Assembly: GCF_003990645.1 (NCBI RefSeq)
Contig: NZ_RYZK01000011.1
Coordinates: forward strand, 62,001-126,000
Reading direction: 5' to 3'
Length of the DNA: 64,000 bases
Origin: Shimia sediminis
GTDB lineage: Bacteria; Pseudomonadota; Alphaproteobacteria; Rhodobacterales; Rhodobacteraceae
The position numbers and the translations under genes were made by a program. Below, in pieces: positions 25,766 through 34,993 of the stretch. A model generated the notes under the pieces. The model saw only the letters and a program-made list of their open reading frames with translations, was not told the DNA's origin and ran no database searches. Each line of letters starts with the position of its first letter. The first letter of the stretch is position 1.

Positions 25766-27307
25766 ATGAGCCAACATCCGCGCGACTTTACGCAGGATTA
25801 CGCCATTCGGGTCGAACCTCTGGGCGGCGTGGTACGCGCCTGGATCGGGGATACACTGATCGCGGAAACAACCCGCGCGCAGGTGATGTATGAAACCCGC
25901 CTGCCCCCGGCGATCTATTTTCCCCGCGAGGATGTGTTGGTCGACCTGTCCGAGCCGACAGAGTTAAAGACCTTTTGCCCGTTCAAAGGCACGGCGCGGT
26001 ATCGCGACCTGAGCAGCGGTGAAGACACGATCACCAACGCCGTCTGGAGCTATGACAATCCCTTGCCCGAGAGCATGGAGATTGCCGGGCATGTCGGGTT
26101 TTCCCAAGGCACCGCTGTACGGGTGGATCTGGGAGAGATTACGCTGAACCCACCGATGGAGGGGTCCATCAGCGCGCCATTGGTCGACTGGCTGCTGCGC
26201 ACGGCTCCTTTTCTGGCAACACCAGAAGATTTTTCCAAGGCGCTTGCCGAGCAGTTGCTGATCAACGGCATCGCCGTTTCGCGCATCAGTGTCATGATGT
26301 GGTCTCTGCACCCCTCGATCGCCGGACGCCACTATATCTGGAACAAGGGTCAGGACGAGCTGACCACGATGTTGCCGTCTTATGAAATCTTCGATCATCC
26401 GGCCTTTGTAAACAGTCCGCTGTATCACGTGTCGCAAGGCCGGGGTGGTGTGCGCCAGAAGATTGGCGTGGATTACGAGGACAACAGCTTTCCCATCATC
26501 GAAGACCTGCGCAAGGAAGGGGCGACCGATTATGTCGCCATGCCGCTGTTCTTTTCTGACGGCACGGTGAACGTGTTGACCATGACCAGCGATCATCCGG
26601 ATGGGTTCACCACGGGCAATCTGGGGCTGGTGTTTGAATGCAGCTTCATGATCAGCCGGATATTCGAGGTGTTTACCCTGCGCGATACGGCCCAGGGGGT
26701 TCTGGAGACCTATGTCGGCAAACGCACCGGCGCGCGGGTTCTGGGCGGCGAAATTCGCCGTGGGGACGGGGATGAGATCGACGCCGCCATCATGTTCTGC
26801 GATTTGCGATCCTCTTCACGGCTGGTCGAAGACCTTGGCCAGGCGGCCTATATCGAGATGCTGAATGCGTTTTTCGACACGGTGACTGATTGCATTCAGG
26901 ACCACGGTGGAGAGGTGCTGAAGTTCATTGGCGACGCTGTGCTGGCGGTCTTTCCTGATGAGGGGGACGCCGACAAGGCCCGGTCCGAGGCCATGGCAGC
27001 CGCCCGCGAGATCATCGCACGGCTCTTGGTGCTGCGAGAAGAAGGGCAGCCCTGTGATTGTTCGATTGGTCTGGCTTACGGGCGGGTGACCTATGGCAAC
27101 ATCGGATCGCGAGACAGGCTGGACTTTACCGTGATTGGCCACGCGGCCAATGTTTCGGCCCGGTTGGGAGATTACGGCAAAAAGGCCGGGTACCGGATCA
27201 TTGCAAGCAGCGATTTCTCGACTGCGGACTGCCCGGGCACGCCGCTGGGTGACGTCGAGCTGCACAATGTACGCGAGGCGGTGCCGTGTTTTGGGGTGTC
27301 GGACTAG
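25766..27307 (+). CDS. DUF427-domain class III adenylate cyclase fusion
   Basis: 513-residue soluble protein with three parts. Residues ~10-105 are a DUF427 domain (VRAWIGDTLIAETTRAQVMYETRLPPAIYFPREDV...KTFCPFKGTARYRDL). Residues ~150-320 look like a GAF-type sensory region (WLLRTAPFLATPEDFSKALAEQLLINGIAVSRISVMM). The C terminus is a class III cyclase: IMFCDLRSSSRLVED and GEVLKFIGDAVLAVFP carry the two metal Asp residues, and RLDFTVIGHAANVSARL the transition-state Asn/Arg. DUF427 is unusual as a cyclase input domain. Product (cAMP or cGMP) is not assigned. Confidence 0.83.
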   Translation: MSQHPRDFTQDYAIRVEPLGGVVRAWIGDTLIAETTRAQVMYETRLPPAIYFPREDVLVDLSEPTELKTFCPFKGTARYRDLSSGEDTITNAVWSYDNPLPESMEIAGHVGFSQGTAVRVDLGEITLNPPMEGSISAPLVDWLLRTAPFLATPEDFSKALAEQLLINGIAVSRISVMMWSLHPSIAGRHYIWNKGQDELTTMLPSYEIFDHPAFVNSPLYHVSQGRGGVRQKIGVDYEDNSFPIIEDLRKEGATDYVAMPLFFSDGTVNVLTMTSDHPDGFTTGNLGLVFECSFMISRIFEVFTLRDTAQGVLETYVGKRTGARVLGGEIRRGDGDEIDAAIMFCDLRSSSRLVEDLGQAAYIEMLNAFFDTVTDCIQDHGGEVLKFIGDAVLAVFPDEGDADKARSEAMAAAREIIARLLVLREEGQPCDCSIGLAYGRVTYGNIGSRDRLDFTVIGHAANVSARLGDYGKKAGYRIIASSDFSTADCPGTPLGDVELHNVREAVPCFGVSD

Positions 27308-27310
27308 GGG

Positions 27311-28639
27311 TCAGGGGCGAAAGCCACCTGCCTTGCGGAACAGGGCTGCAGGTTCTTCGATAAGATCTTTGGAAATGAACGTTTGCGCCATCAAGAGGTC
27401 GATACGCCCCTTGGGCCAGGCCTTTTGGTAATAGGATACGTAGTCGCGCGCGGCATCATGTGATCCAAGCTGCCAGAGGGCGGCGGCAATATAGAACACC
27501 GAGATTTCGCTGATTGGTTCACCCAGTTCGATGGCGGTTTCAATCTGACGCACGGTTTCCGCGTAATTGCCCAGATAGAATTGTGCGAGGGCATAGACAT
27601 TTCTGTTGGTTGTCCGGCCCGTGGCCTCCCAATTGTGGGTCGCGGGGTCACTCATGGTGGCGGCACGTTGGAAATCAGCCGTGAAAAACGAAATGATGGC
27701 GTCGATCTCACCTGCATGTAGATCGGTTGGATCGAGCTCGATCGCGGTTTCCGAAAGACGTTTTGCGGTGGAATAGTCTCTGTTACTAAAGGCAACCCAG
27801 GCCGCGGCGGACTGTACCCAGGACGAGTCCGGGCGCAGCTCGACGGCCCTGGCCGCATAGCTGCGGGCCTGTTCCAACAACATCTGACGGCTGGCTGTCT
27901 CTGGCGTAAGGGACGCGATCAGCGCGCTTACCTGAGCGGCCCCGGCGTAGCCACCAAAGTAGGATGGGTCCAGGTCGATGGCGTGTTGCAGCAGGTTCAA
28001 AACAAGACCAAGGCGCACGGGATCAATTGCCGGGAACAACAAGTCACGCGCCTGTTCCGCCTGATTTGCAGCCTGGAGCGAGGCGGGTGATTTCTGCAGC
28101 ATGGCGCGGCGGATGGCGGATTTGCTGTCCGCTGTCATGTCCACGCTGGTGGTGTCTGTGCCCTTCAAACGGTCGGTGAGCAGAAACGCCGTCAAAGCCA
28201 CCACACCCAACAAAGCCACAATCGCAAGCGGGCTGGCGGCGCGCCGGCGTGATCGCTGTGGCGCGGGTTCCGCGACAACCTCGGGGGGGTGTTCAATGGT
28301 GAACTCGGGGCTGTAGCTGCCCGTGGGCACGTCGATCCTGAGCGGATCGTTTTGACCGGTGTTGGCGTAATACTCGCCAAGCCGACGTCTCAACCGACCC
28401 GCATCGACGCGCACAACACTGAGATCCGAGTCATTGCCACGCTTACCGCGCCCATAGACATCCTGAGCGATGGTGCGGGCACTGATCGCATCCTTGCGAC
28501 CGGCGAGGGTTTCAGAGACGACATACTCTAAAAACTCGCGCAGCCGTTTGGCATGGCTGAATTCGGCACTGCGCAACACGCGTGCAACGGCGTCATGCAC
28601 GTTTTGCGGGTCTATCTCGTTACGTGACGGCTCCAACAC
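27311..28639 (-). CDS. wHTH-TM-TPR regulatory protein
   Basis: About 442 residues. The N-terminal ~110 residues (EIDPQNVHDAVARVLRSAEFSHAKRLREFLEYVVSETLAGR...DVYGRG...SDLSVVRVDAGRLRRRLGEYYANTGQNDPLRIDVPTGSYSPEF) form a domain found before TPRs in proteins often annotated as adenylate-cyclase-like or CadC-like. A single transmembrane helix (PLAIVALLGVVALTAFLLTD) and TPR-like helical repeats follow (residues ~190-430). The longest frame starts at TTG 28669; AAAGGGG favours GTG/TTG at 28642-28634, of which I list one. It converges with the cyclase gene, 3 bases apart. Confidence 0.72.
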   Translation of the reverse strand: MLEPSRNEIDPQNVHDAVARVLRSAEFSHAKRLREFLEYVVSETLAGRKDAISARTIAQDVYGRGKRGNDSDLSVVRVDAGRLRRRLGEYYANTGQNDPLRIDVPTGSYSPEFTIEHPPEVVAEPAPQRSRRRAASPLAIVALLGVVALTAFLLTDRLKGTDTTSVDMTADSKSAIRRAMLQKSPASLQAANQAEQARDLLFPAIDPVRLGLVLNLLQHAIDLDPSYFGGYAGAAQVSALIASLTPETASRQMLLEQARSYAARAVELRPDSSWVQSAAAWVAFSNRDYSTAKRLSETAIELDPTDLHAGEIDAIISFFTADFQRAATMSDPATHNWEATGRTTNRNVYALAQFYLGNYAETVRQIETAIELGEPISEISVFYIAAALWQLGSHDAARDYVSYYQKAWPKGRIDLLMAQTFISKDLIEEPAALFRKAGGFRP

Positions 28640-28667
28640 CACACCCCTTTGAAAAACACTAGAAATC

Positions 28668-28765
28668 AATAGGTTACCACCGGTTTCGATCTGCAGGAAA
28701 CCGATTTTGTTACCGTAACAAACCTATTCAAGCCTATCCAGACAAATGGCGGTACGATAGGCTTG
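28668..28765. promoter_or_regulatory. Dense nested inverted repeats upstream of the wHTH-TPR gene
   Basis: Four inverted repeats lie in under 100 bases: AATAGGTT/AACCTATT (28668-28675, 28721-28728) enclosing CGGTTTC/GAAACCG (28681-28687, 28697-28703) and TTGTTAC-C-GTAACAA (28707-28721), then CAAGCCTATC/GATAGGCTTG (28729-28738, 28756-28765). This is the control region between two divergent genes and probably contains operators. Confidence 0.6.
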
Positions 28766-28812
28766 TACGTGTTTTAAGTTGGCAATTGGTCAACCGTGGA
28801 GGGACGGCGCGG

Positions 28813-29037
28813 GTGAGCTATCTAAGGTCCAGATTTCCAGGGCTTCACAAGCAGATCGAAGCGAGCCGCAAGCAAAATGCGGTTCTGGCCGAGATTTGCG
28901 ACGATCTGGAGGCGCTGGCGGCTCTCTACGACCGAACCGAAACTGAGATGGATGCACAAGCGAAACAGGATGTGTTGGATTCGATCCGTGGGCTGGAGAA
29001 TGAGATTTCCACCCTGTTTGAACCAACCGACCAATAG
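28813..29037 (+). CDS. Small coiled-coil hypothetical protein
   Basis: 74 residues, acidic and almost wholly helical (HKQIEASRKQNAVLAEICDDLEALAALYDRTETEMDAQAKQDVLDSIRGLENEISTLFE, in pieces), consistent with a coiled coil. The GTG at 28813 has GGAGGG 9 bases upstream; an upstream in-frame start at 28786 would lie in the operator-rich region. The gene ends 25 bases before the arylsulfatase start on the same strand, so they may be co-transcribed. No family is recognised. Confidence 0.6.
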   Translation: MSYLRSRFPGLHKQIEASRKQNAVLAEICDDLEALAALYDRTETEMDAQAKQDVLDSIRGLENEISTLFEPTDQ

Positions 29038-29062
29038 AAAAGAGATCCGGAAGGGGGCCTCA

Positions 29063-30727
29063 ATGAAACGTCTGTTATTTACGGCTATCGCGGCAAGCGC
29101 CTTGTGCGGCGCGGCGGCGGCCAAGGACAAGCCAGTCGTGCATGACGCGGAGTACTATATTCTTCACGCCCAGAATGCCGAACAATGGGCCGAGGACAAT
29201 GCCGCGGTTGATGAGAGGCTGGGCAAGTTCCAGGAAGGCAACGAGGGCAAGCCGCCAAACATCCTCTACATTCTTGTCGATGATATTGGCTTTGGCGACA
29301 TGGGCATCCCCGAGCTGAACGCCGTGCGCGGTATCTCGACCCCGAACATCAATGAGCTGTCGGATCAGGGCATGCGCATGGCGCGGATGTACACCGAGCC
29401 GTCCTGTACGCCGACGCGGGTGGCCTTTACCACCGGGCGCCTGCCTGTGCGCATGGGTATGGGCGACACCACCGTGGACATCGCGGGATTTGGTCTGCCG
29501 GGCGCAGAGGTCACGCTTGCCGAGCTCTTGAAGGAAGAAGGGTACAACACCGTTCACGTGGGCAAGTGGCACATGGGTGATATTGCCGAAAGCTGGGCGA
29601 TGAATCAGGGCTTTGACTGGGCCGGGCATCCGATCCACCAGCAGGGGCAATTGACGATCTATTCCGACTCGGCTGTGCGTGAGCAGGTCTCTGTCGGCAT
29701 CAAGGACTTTGACGACAAATACGTTCTAGACAAGATGTTCCGCCCCAACCCATCTGCCATGGTTCTGGGCATCGAGGGTGAGGCCGGCGGCCCGATCCGC
29801 GAAGTTGGTATGGAGCCCGGCGAAACCTGGGATGCGCATAAATACGACGACATGAACCAGCGCTATCAGGATCAGACCATTGAACATATGCGCGCCTTGG
29901 CGGCCAAGGACGAGCCGTTCTTTCTGCAATATTGGCCGCTGATTCCGCTCGACAACACACGGACGGGCCGCACAGGGCCTGAGTCTCCGAATGGTGGTCT
30001 CTATGCGGATAAGCTGCAGCAGCTGGACACCTGGGTCGGCGATATCATGGCCGAAATGGATACCTTGGGAATTGCTGACAACACCATCGTTGTTCTGATG
30101 GGCGACAACGGGCACTTTACCAAGTACTCACCCCAATCCGGGTTTACGCCCATGGTTTTCCGCGGTGGCAAAGGTGACACGACCGAAGGTGGTATACGTG
30201 TGGATGCGTTCATTCGCTGGCCGGGCATGATTGAGGCCGACAGCATCGTGAACAACATCATTCACGTGTCTGACCTCTATACCACGCTGGCGCGTATGAC
30301 CGGAGCGGACAAGCACATCCCACGTGATCGTCTGGTGGATGGTGTGGACCAATCCGCCGCCATCTTGATCGACGACACCAAGGGACGTCGGGACCACCTG
30401 ATTGTCTATTCGGTTCATTCGCCCAAGGCGATCATCAAGGATCATCTGAAGCTGAACCTGCCCGGACCCGGTGAAAGCCCGATCCTTGCGGACTTCTTCG
30501 ACGTCTACCGCGATACCCATGAGAAGTATCCGGTCTCGACCGAGGTGGGCGCCTGGGGCGGCAAAGAGTTTGTGCGCATTCTGGAGCGTCACATGGCGCG
30601 GAAACAGAAGTATCCCGACACTCCGCCCGCCTATGGCGTGCCGTATGAGGGCATCGAAAACCTGCGTCCCGAAACGCAGGCTGCGGTCGAAGCCTTTATG
30701 CTGAAACGCGCGTCGGTCGAACAATAA
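29063..30727 (+). CDS. Exported arylsulfatase
   Basis: 554-residue sulfatase with a signal peptide (MKRLLFTAIAASALCGAAAA), hence periplasmic. The metal site NILYILVDDIGFGDMG is at residues ~66-81. The formylglycine motif CTPTR (Cys 115) in EPSCTPTRVAFTTGRLPVRMG needs an FGE-type maturase. Further active-site segments are VHVGKWHMGD, MGDNGHFTKYS and GGKGDTTEGGIRVDAFIRWPG. It resembles family S1 arylsulfatase A-type enzymes; the organic sulfate ester attacked is unknown. AAGGGGG precedes the ATG at 29063. A 9-bp GC-rich hairpin follows the stop. Confidence 0.92.
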   Translation: MKRLLFTAIAASALCGAAAAKDKPVVHDAEYYILHAQNAEQWAEDNAAVDERLGKFQEGNEGKPPNILYILVDDIGFGDMGIPELNAVRGISTPNINELSDQGMRMARMYTEPSCTPTRVAFTTGRLPVRMGMGDTTVDIAGFGLPGAEVTLAELLKEEGYNTVHVGKWHMGDIAESWAMNQGFDWAGHPIHQQGQLTIYSDSAVREQVSVGIKDFDDKYVLDKMFRPNPSAMVLGIEGEAGGPIREVGMEPGETWDAHKYDDMNQRYQDQTIEHMRALAAKDEPFFLQYWPLIPLDNTRTGRTGPESPNGGLYADKLQQLDTWVGDIMAEMDTLGIADNTIVVLMGDNGHFTKYSPQSGFTPMVFRGGKGDTTEGGIRVDAFIRWPGMIEADSIVNNIIHVSDLYTTLARMTGADKHIPRDRLVDGVDQSAAILIDDTKGRRDHLIVYSVHSPKAIIKDHLKLNLPGPGESPILADFFDVYRDTHEKYPVSTEVGAWGGKEFVRILERHMARKQKYPDTPPAYGVPYEGIENLRPETQAAVEAFMLKRASVEQ

Positions 30728-30736
30728 AGTAACACC

Positions 30737-30761
30737 GCCGGGGCGATATCTGCGCCCCGGC
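30737..30761 (+). terminator. Hairpin after arylsulfatase gene
   Basis: GCCGGGGCG and CGCCCCGGC form a 9-bp stem with a 7-base loop, 10 bases after the stop. Only ATTT follows, so termination may be partial and allow read-through to the barrel gene. Confidence 0.6.
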
Positions 30762-30843
30762 ATTTCAACATTGGCGGGTGAAGCTGGCGGGTGGTACCCT
30801 GTCGGACAAGACAATGGCAAACCCGCATTTTCGTGAGGCTATT

Positions 30844-31623
30844 ATGAAACATCGCAGACTTGCAGCGCTTTTGCTTTCGGCAGCAATCCTGCCCGCAGCT
30901 CAAGCATCCGCCCAATCCCTGGCCGCACCCGGTCAGACCGAAAGCGACTCGGAATGGCGCCACGCGGTGGGATTGTACATGTTCGCCCCGCTGCGCACCA
31001 AGGGCACGTCGACGGTTGGTGGTGTGTCGGCAGGCATCGATATGGATCTGGGCGATGTTCTGGATGTTTTGGACTTTGCGGCGTCTGGCCGTTACGAGGC
31101 ATGGAAGGGTGATTGGGGCATCATCTTTGACGCCAACTATGCCGGGATTTCGGAAGAGTCCCCACTTGGGATTGGGAACGTCAAGGTCACCTCGCGCCAA
31201 AAATGGGCGGCTATTCTGGCTGGTTATCGCGTGGCGCAGGGCACCTCGGGCAATGGCCAGCCCTTTGCAATTGATGTTCAGGGCGGCGCACGCTGGAACT
31301 CGATCAAGCAGACCATTCGGACCGCCGGGCCGACCTTTGGTGGTGACGAGGGTTGGGTTGAACCTGTGATTGGTGTTCGCGGCATGTGGCGTCTGAACGA
31401 CCGGTGGACAACCATAGCATCTGCGGATGCCGGTGGTTTTGGCGCTGGCGGCAATGATCTACAGTACAGCCTGAACCTGGGCTTTGATTATCAACCGTGG
31501 GAGAGAACGGCGATCACTTTTGGCTATCGTTACCTCAATGTGGACTACAGCACCCGTGGCGGCACGTTTGCCTATGATGTCGAACAGCACGGCCCCTATG
31601 TCGGTGTGAAGTTCTTCTTCTGA
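30844..31623 (+). CDS. Outer-membrane beta-barrel protein
   Basis: 259 residues with a signal peptide (MKHRRLAALLLSAAILPAAQASAQS). Alternating amphipathic strands follow (for example RYEAWKGDWGIIFDANYAG, KWAAILAGYRVAQ, FAIDVQGGARWNSI, AITFGYRYLNVDYS) and the protein ends VGVKFFF, a C-terminal Phe signature for insertion by the BAM complex. The size fits a 10-12-stranded barrel. GAGG lies upstream of the ATG. It follows the arylsulfatase and might let its substrate or product through the outer membrane (inference). Confidence 0.82.
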   Translation: MKHRRLAALLLSAAILPAAQASAQSLAAPGQTESDSEWRHAVGLYMFAPLRTKGTSTVGGVSAGIDMDLGDVLDVLDFAASGRYEAWKGDWGIIFDANYAGISEESPLGIGNVKVTSRQKWAAILAGYRVAQGTSGNGQPFAIDVQGGARWNSIKQTIRTAGPTFGGDEGWVEPVIGVRGMWRLNDRWTTIASADAGGFGAGGNDLQYSLNLGFDYQPWERTAITFGYRYLNVDYSTRGGTFAYDVEQHGPYVGVKFFF

Positions 31624-31649
31624 TCCGGGTCAGATAGTCCAGAGTTTTT

Positions 31650-31679
31650 GGGCCGATCCCGCGGGGGTTGGCCCTTTTT
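31650..31679 (+). terminator. Rho-independent terminator after the barrel gene
   Basis: GGGCC-ga-TCCC pairs with GGGG-tt-GGCCC and is followed by TTTTT (31674-31679), 27 bases after the stop. Confidence 0.8.
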
Positions 31680-31703
31680 CATGTCGCGGGATGCAGAAAC
31701 GAC

Positions 31704-31733
31704 AAGGGCGCCACGGAAACCCGTGACGCCCTT
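31704..31733 (-). terminator. Hairpin at the acnB 3' end
   Basis: AAGGGCG.CACGG (31704-31716) pairs with CCGTG.CGCCCTT (31721-31733) around AAAC. It lies 28 bases beyond the acnB stop on the minus strand; the T-run there is weak. Confidence 0.65.
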
Positions 31734-31761
31734 GCGAAGTGTTTAAAGTGATGGGTCGACT

Positions 31762-34551
31762 TTAGAAATGCATCGACTTGGCACCGGCCGGCACCTGCAG
31801 CGGCGGGGCGAATTTGGTCAGGTCGATGCCTTCGACAGCGGCCTTGTATTCTTCCAGCGTCGGCGTCCGGCCGAGGATGGCTGAGAGCACAACAACCGGG
31901 GTCGACCCCAGCAGCGATTCACCCTTCTTGTCAGGCGCATCGGCCACAACGCGGCCCTGGAACAGGCGCGTCGATGTGGCGAGAACCGTGTCACCCTTGG
32001 CCGCCTTTTCCTGGTTGCCCATGCAGAGGTTACAGCCGGGGCGTTCGAGATAGAGAATGTTCTCATACTCGGTACGTGCCTGCGCCTTGGGGAACAGATC
32101 GTCAAACTCAAAGCCCGAGTACTTTTGCAGGATTTCCCAGTCGCCTTCTTCTTTCAGCTCGTCGATGATGTTGTAGGTCGGTGCGGCCACAACAAGCGGC
32201 GCTTTGAATTCGACCTTGCCATGCTCTTTCTCGAGGTTCTTCAGCATCTGGGCGACAATCTTGATGTCCCCCTTGTGCACCATGCACGAGCCGACAAAGC
32301 CGAGATCCACGTGCTTTTCAGCGTTGTAGAACGAGATTGGGCGAATGGTGTCGTGGGTATAGCGCTTGGACACATCGGCGTTGTTCACGTCGGGGTCGGC
32401 GATCATCGGTTCGTCGATGACATTCAGATCAACAACAACCTCGGCATAGTATTTGGCGTTGGCGTCCGGGGTCAGGGCGGGTTTTTCACCCGACTTGATC
32501 TCGGCAATACGCCTGTCGGCGATGTCGATCAGCTTTTGCAGCATGCCATTTTCATGCTCCATGCCCTTGTCGATCATGATCTGGATGCGGCTCTTGGCCA
32601 GTTCCAGCGAGCCCACCAGCGTGTCGTCGTTCGAGATACAGATCGAGGCCTTGGCCTTCATCTCGGCAGTCCAGTCAGTAAAGGTGAACGCCTGGTCCGC
32701 CAGCAATGTGCCGATGTGCACTTCGATCACGCGGCCCTGGAAGACGTTGTCACCGTGCTGTTCCAGCATCTGTTTCTGGGTGGCATGAACAACGTCGCGG
32801 AAGTCCATGTGGTCGGCCATCTCGCCCTTGAAGGTAACCTTGACCGATTCCGGGATCGGCATCGAGGCCTCACCGGTTGCCAGTGCCAGCGCCACGGTGC
32901 CCGAGTCCGCGCCAAAGGCCACACCCTTGGACATGCGGGTGTGGCTGTCGCCGCCGATGATGATCGCCCAGTCGTCCACGGTGATGTCGTTCAACACCTT
33001 GTGGATCACGTCGGTCATGGCGTGATATTCACCTTTGGGGTCACGCGCAGTGACAAGGCCGAAATCGTTCATGAACTTCATCAGGCGCGGGGTGTTGGCC
33101 TGTGCCTTGGCATCCCAGACAGACGCGGTGTGGCAGCCAGACTGATACGCACCATCAACCGAAGGTGACAGCACAGTGGCGGCCATGGCTTCGAGTTCCT
33201 GGCTGGTCATCAGGCCGGTGGTGTCCTGCGAGCCAACGATGTTGACCTGAACCCGCACGTCCGATCCGGCGTGCAGGGTTTTGCCGGGGGTCGTGCCCTT
33301 GGCGTTCTTGTTGAAGATCTTTTCAACGGCGGTCAGGCCCTGACCTTCGTGGCTGATTTCTTTCGAGGTGGCAAAGACCTGTGGGGCCTCAACACCCAGA
33401 GTTTCAGCGGCAAATGTTTGCAGCTTTTTGCCAAAGACGATGGCGTAAGAGCCACCGGCCTTCATGAATTCCATTTTCTGGGGGGTAAACGCCGAGGACA
33501 CATCGACCAGCTCTTGGCCGTCTTCGCTGTAGAGCTTCTGATCCTTGGTGTTGATCTTGAGAACGGTACCGGTTTCGACCGAGTATTTCTGCTCGAGGAT
33601 CGGGTTGCCGTCGTTGTTCAGAATGGCGTTGCCGTCTTCGTCAACTTTCTTGACCCAGTTCTTGAGGTCCAGACCAATACCGCCGGTCACGCCCACGGTG
33701 GTCAGGAAAATTGGCGAGATACCATTGGTCCCCGCTACAACCGGCGCGTAGTTCACGAAAGGCACATAGGGCGAGGCCTGTTTGCCGGTCCAGAGCGCCA
33801 CGTTGTTAACGCCCGACATCCGTGACGAGCCAACGCCCATGGTGCCCTTTTCTGCGATCAGCATCACCCGCTTGTCAGGGTGCTGGATTTTCAGCGCTTC
33901 GATTTCTTTCTGCGCTGCTTCGGTGATCATGCATTTGCCGTGCAGTTCACGGTCCGAACGCGAGTGGGCCTCGGCACCCGGGGACAAGAGGTCGGTCGAG
34001 ATATCGCCTTCGCCAGCGATGTAGGTCACGACCTTGACTTCGCCATCCACATCGGGAAGCTTGGTGAAGAACTCGGCCTGCACATAGCTTTCCAGAATGT
34101 CCTTGGCCACGGCATTGCCATCGGCATAAGCCGCCGCGAGGCGGTCGGTGTCTGCTTCGTAGAGGAAGACCTGGGTCTTGAGCACATCCGCTGCTTTTGA
34201 CGCATTCGACGCATCGTCCCCCAGGGCCAGATCCAACAGAACCTCGACCGACGGGCCGCCCTTCATGTGCGACAGCAGTTCAAAGGCAAAATCAGGGGTG
34301 ATTTCTGCGACATCCGCAGCGCCCAGGATGATCTCTTTGAGGAACTTTGCCTTAACACCCGCAGCGCTGGTTGTGCCCGGCAACGTGTTGTAGATGAAGA
34401 AATTCAGAGAATCTTCACGATGCGCGTTGCCAGTGTCCCTGATTTGCGCGATCAGCTCTTTAACAAGCGCGCCGTCGTCGATTGGTTTGGGGTGCAGTCC
34501 CTGCTCTTTGCGAGCGTCGATTTCGGTTAGGTAGTCGGTGTAGAGGCTCAT
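31762..34551 (-). CDS. acnB: Bifunctional aconitate hydratase 2/2-methylisocitrate dehydratase
   Basis: 929-residue 4Fe-4S enzyme interconverting citrate and isocitrate; AcnB also serves in the methylcitrate cycle. The N-terminal HEAT-like domain (DYLTEIDARKEQGLHPKPI...LLSHMKGGPSVEVLLDLAL) is diagnostic of AcnB rather than AcnA. Cluster ligands are the Cys of GSCMVHKGDI (~residue 755) and the two of GCNLCMGNQ (~838 and 841); the substrate loop GGDSHTRMSKGVAFGADSGT is intact. The start at 34551 (MSLYTDYLTEI) is preferred to 34590. A hairpin-forming leader lies upstream. Confidence 0.96.
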   Translation of the reverse strand: MSLYTDYLTEIDARKEQGLHPKPIDDGALVKELIAQIRDTGNAHREDSLNFFIYNTLPGTTSAAGVKAKFLKEIILGAADVAEITPDFAFELLSHMKGGPSVEVLLDLALGDDASNASKAADVLKTQVFLYEADTDRLAAAYADGNAVAKDILESYVQAEFFTKLPDVDGEVKVVTYIAGEGDISTDLLSPGAEAHSRSDRELHGKCMITEAAQKEIEALKIQHPDKRVMLIAEKGTMGVGSSRMSGVNNVALWTGKQASPYVPFVNYAPVVAGTNGISPIFLTTVGVTGGIGLDLKNWVKKVDEDGNAILNNDGNPILEQKYSVETGTVLKINTKDQKLYSEDGQELVDVSSAFTPQKMEFMKAGGSYAIVFGKKLQTFAAETLGVEAPQVFATSKEISHEGQGLTAVEKIFNKNAKGTTPGKTLHAGSDVRVQVNIVGSQDTTGLMTSQELEAMAATVLSPSVDGAYQSGCHTASVWDAKAQANTPRLMKFMNDFGLVTARDPKGEYHAMTDVIHKVLNDITVDDWAIIIGGDSHTRMSKGVAFGADSGTVALALATGEASMPIPESVKVTFKGEMADHMDFRDVVHATQKQMLEQHGDNVFQGRVIEVHIGTLLADQAFTFTDWTAEMKAKASICISNDDTLVGSLELAKSRIQIMIDKGMEHENGMLQKLIDIADRRIAEIKSGEKPALTPDANAKYYAEVVVDLNVIDEPMIADPDVNNADVSKRYTHDTIRPISFYNAEKHVDLGFVGSCMVHKGDIKIVAQMLKNLEKEHGKVEFKAPLVVAAPTYNIIDELKEEGDWEILQKYSGFEFDDLFPKAQARTEYENILYLERPGCNLCMGNQEKAAKGDTVLATSTRLFQGRVVADAPDKKGESLLGSTPVVVLSAILGRTPTLEEYKAAVEGIDLTKFAPPLQVPAGAKSMHF

Positions 34552-34993
34552 GACGTTCCCTAGAATTGATGGTCTCGAAAGCTCGATCACCGGCCCTCAG
34601 ACATTTCTGGGAACCGGTGATCAACGCTGTTGTATGCTATTGTATACTGCACTGGTCCCGTTTGCAAGATACCCGGCAGCGACAAGTTGAAACACCTTTG
34701 CTTATTGGCGAATACACACGGGTTTGCCAAGTACGCACCTCGCCACAGGTGGTAAATTTCAGCTAAACCAGACATTCCGTCGAATGAAAAACACGCACGG
34801 AAAAGTTGCTTAAACTTGTCCAGAGGCTGAGTATGGGATATGCCTTTGATCAATACTGAACGATACATTTTTCCGTCCTCGAAAACAGGTGTCCCGCATT
34901 TTTGAAAAACACCTACAGTCCCAACCGAGACGTTTTCAGGAATTGAATATAGAATTGCTTTTTTGAGCACAGGCATTTTTGAAAGTAGCCAAA
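34552..34993. promoter_or_regulatory. Gene-free divergent control region of acnB and the NusG-like gene
   Basis: About 440 bases of lower GC content without a supportable gene. It holds a perfect 9-bp inverted repeat GATCACCGG/CCGGTGATC (34585-34593, 34614-34622) in the acnB leader. Next to it are two tandem sequences TTGTATGC/TTGTATAC (about 34630-34647) that could be an operator. A weaker repeat AGGTGT/ACACCT (34887-34892, 34909-34914) lies near the NusG-like gene. Confidence 0.5.
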
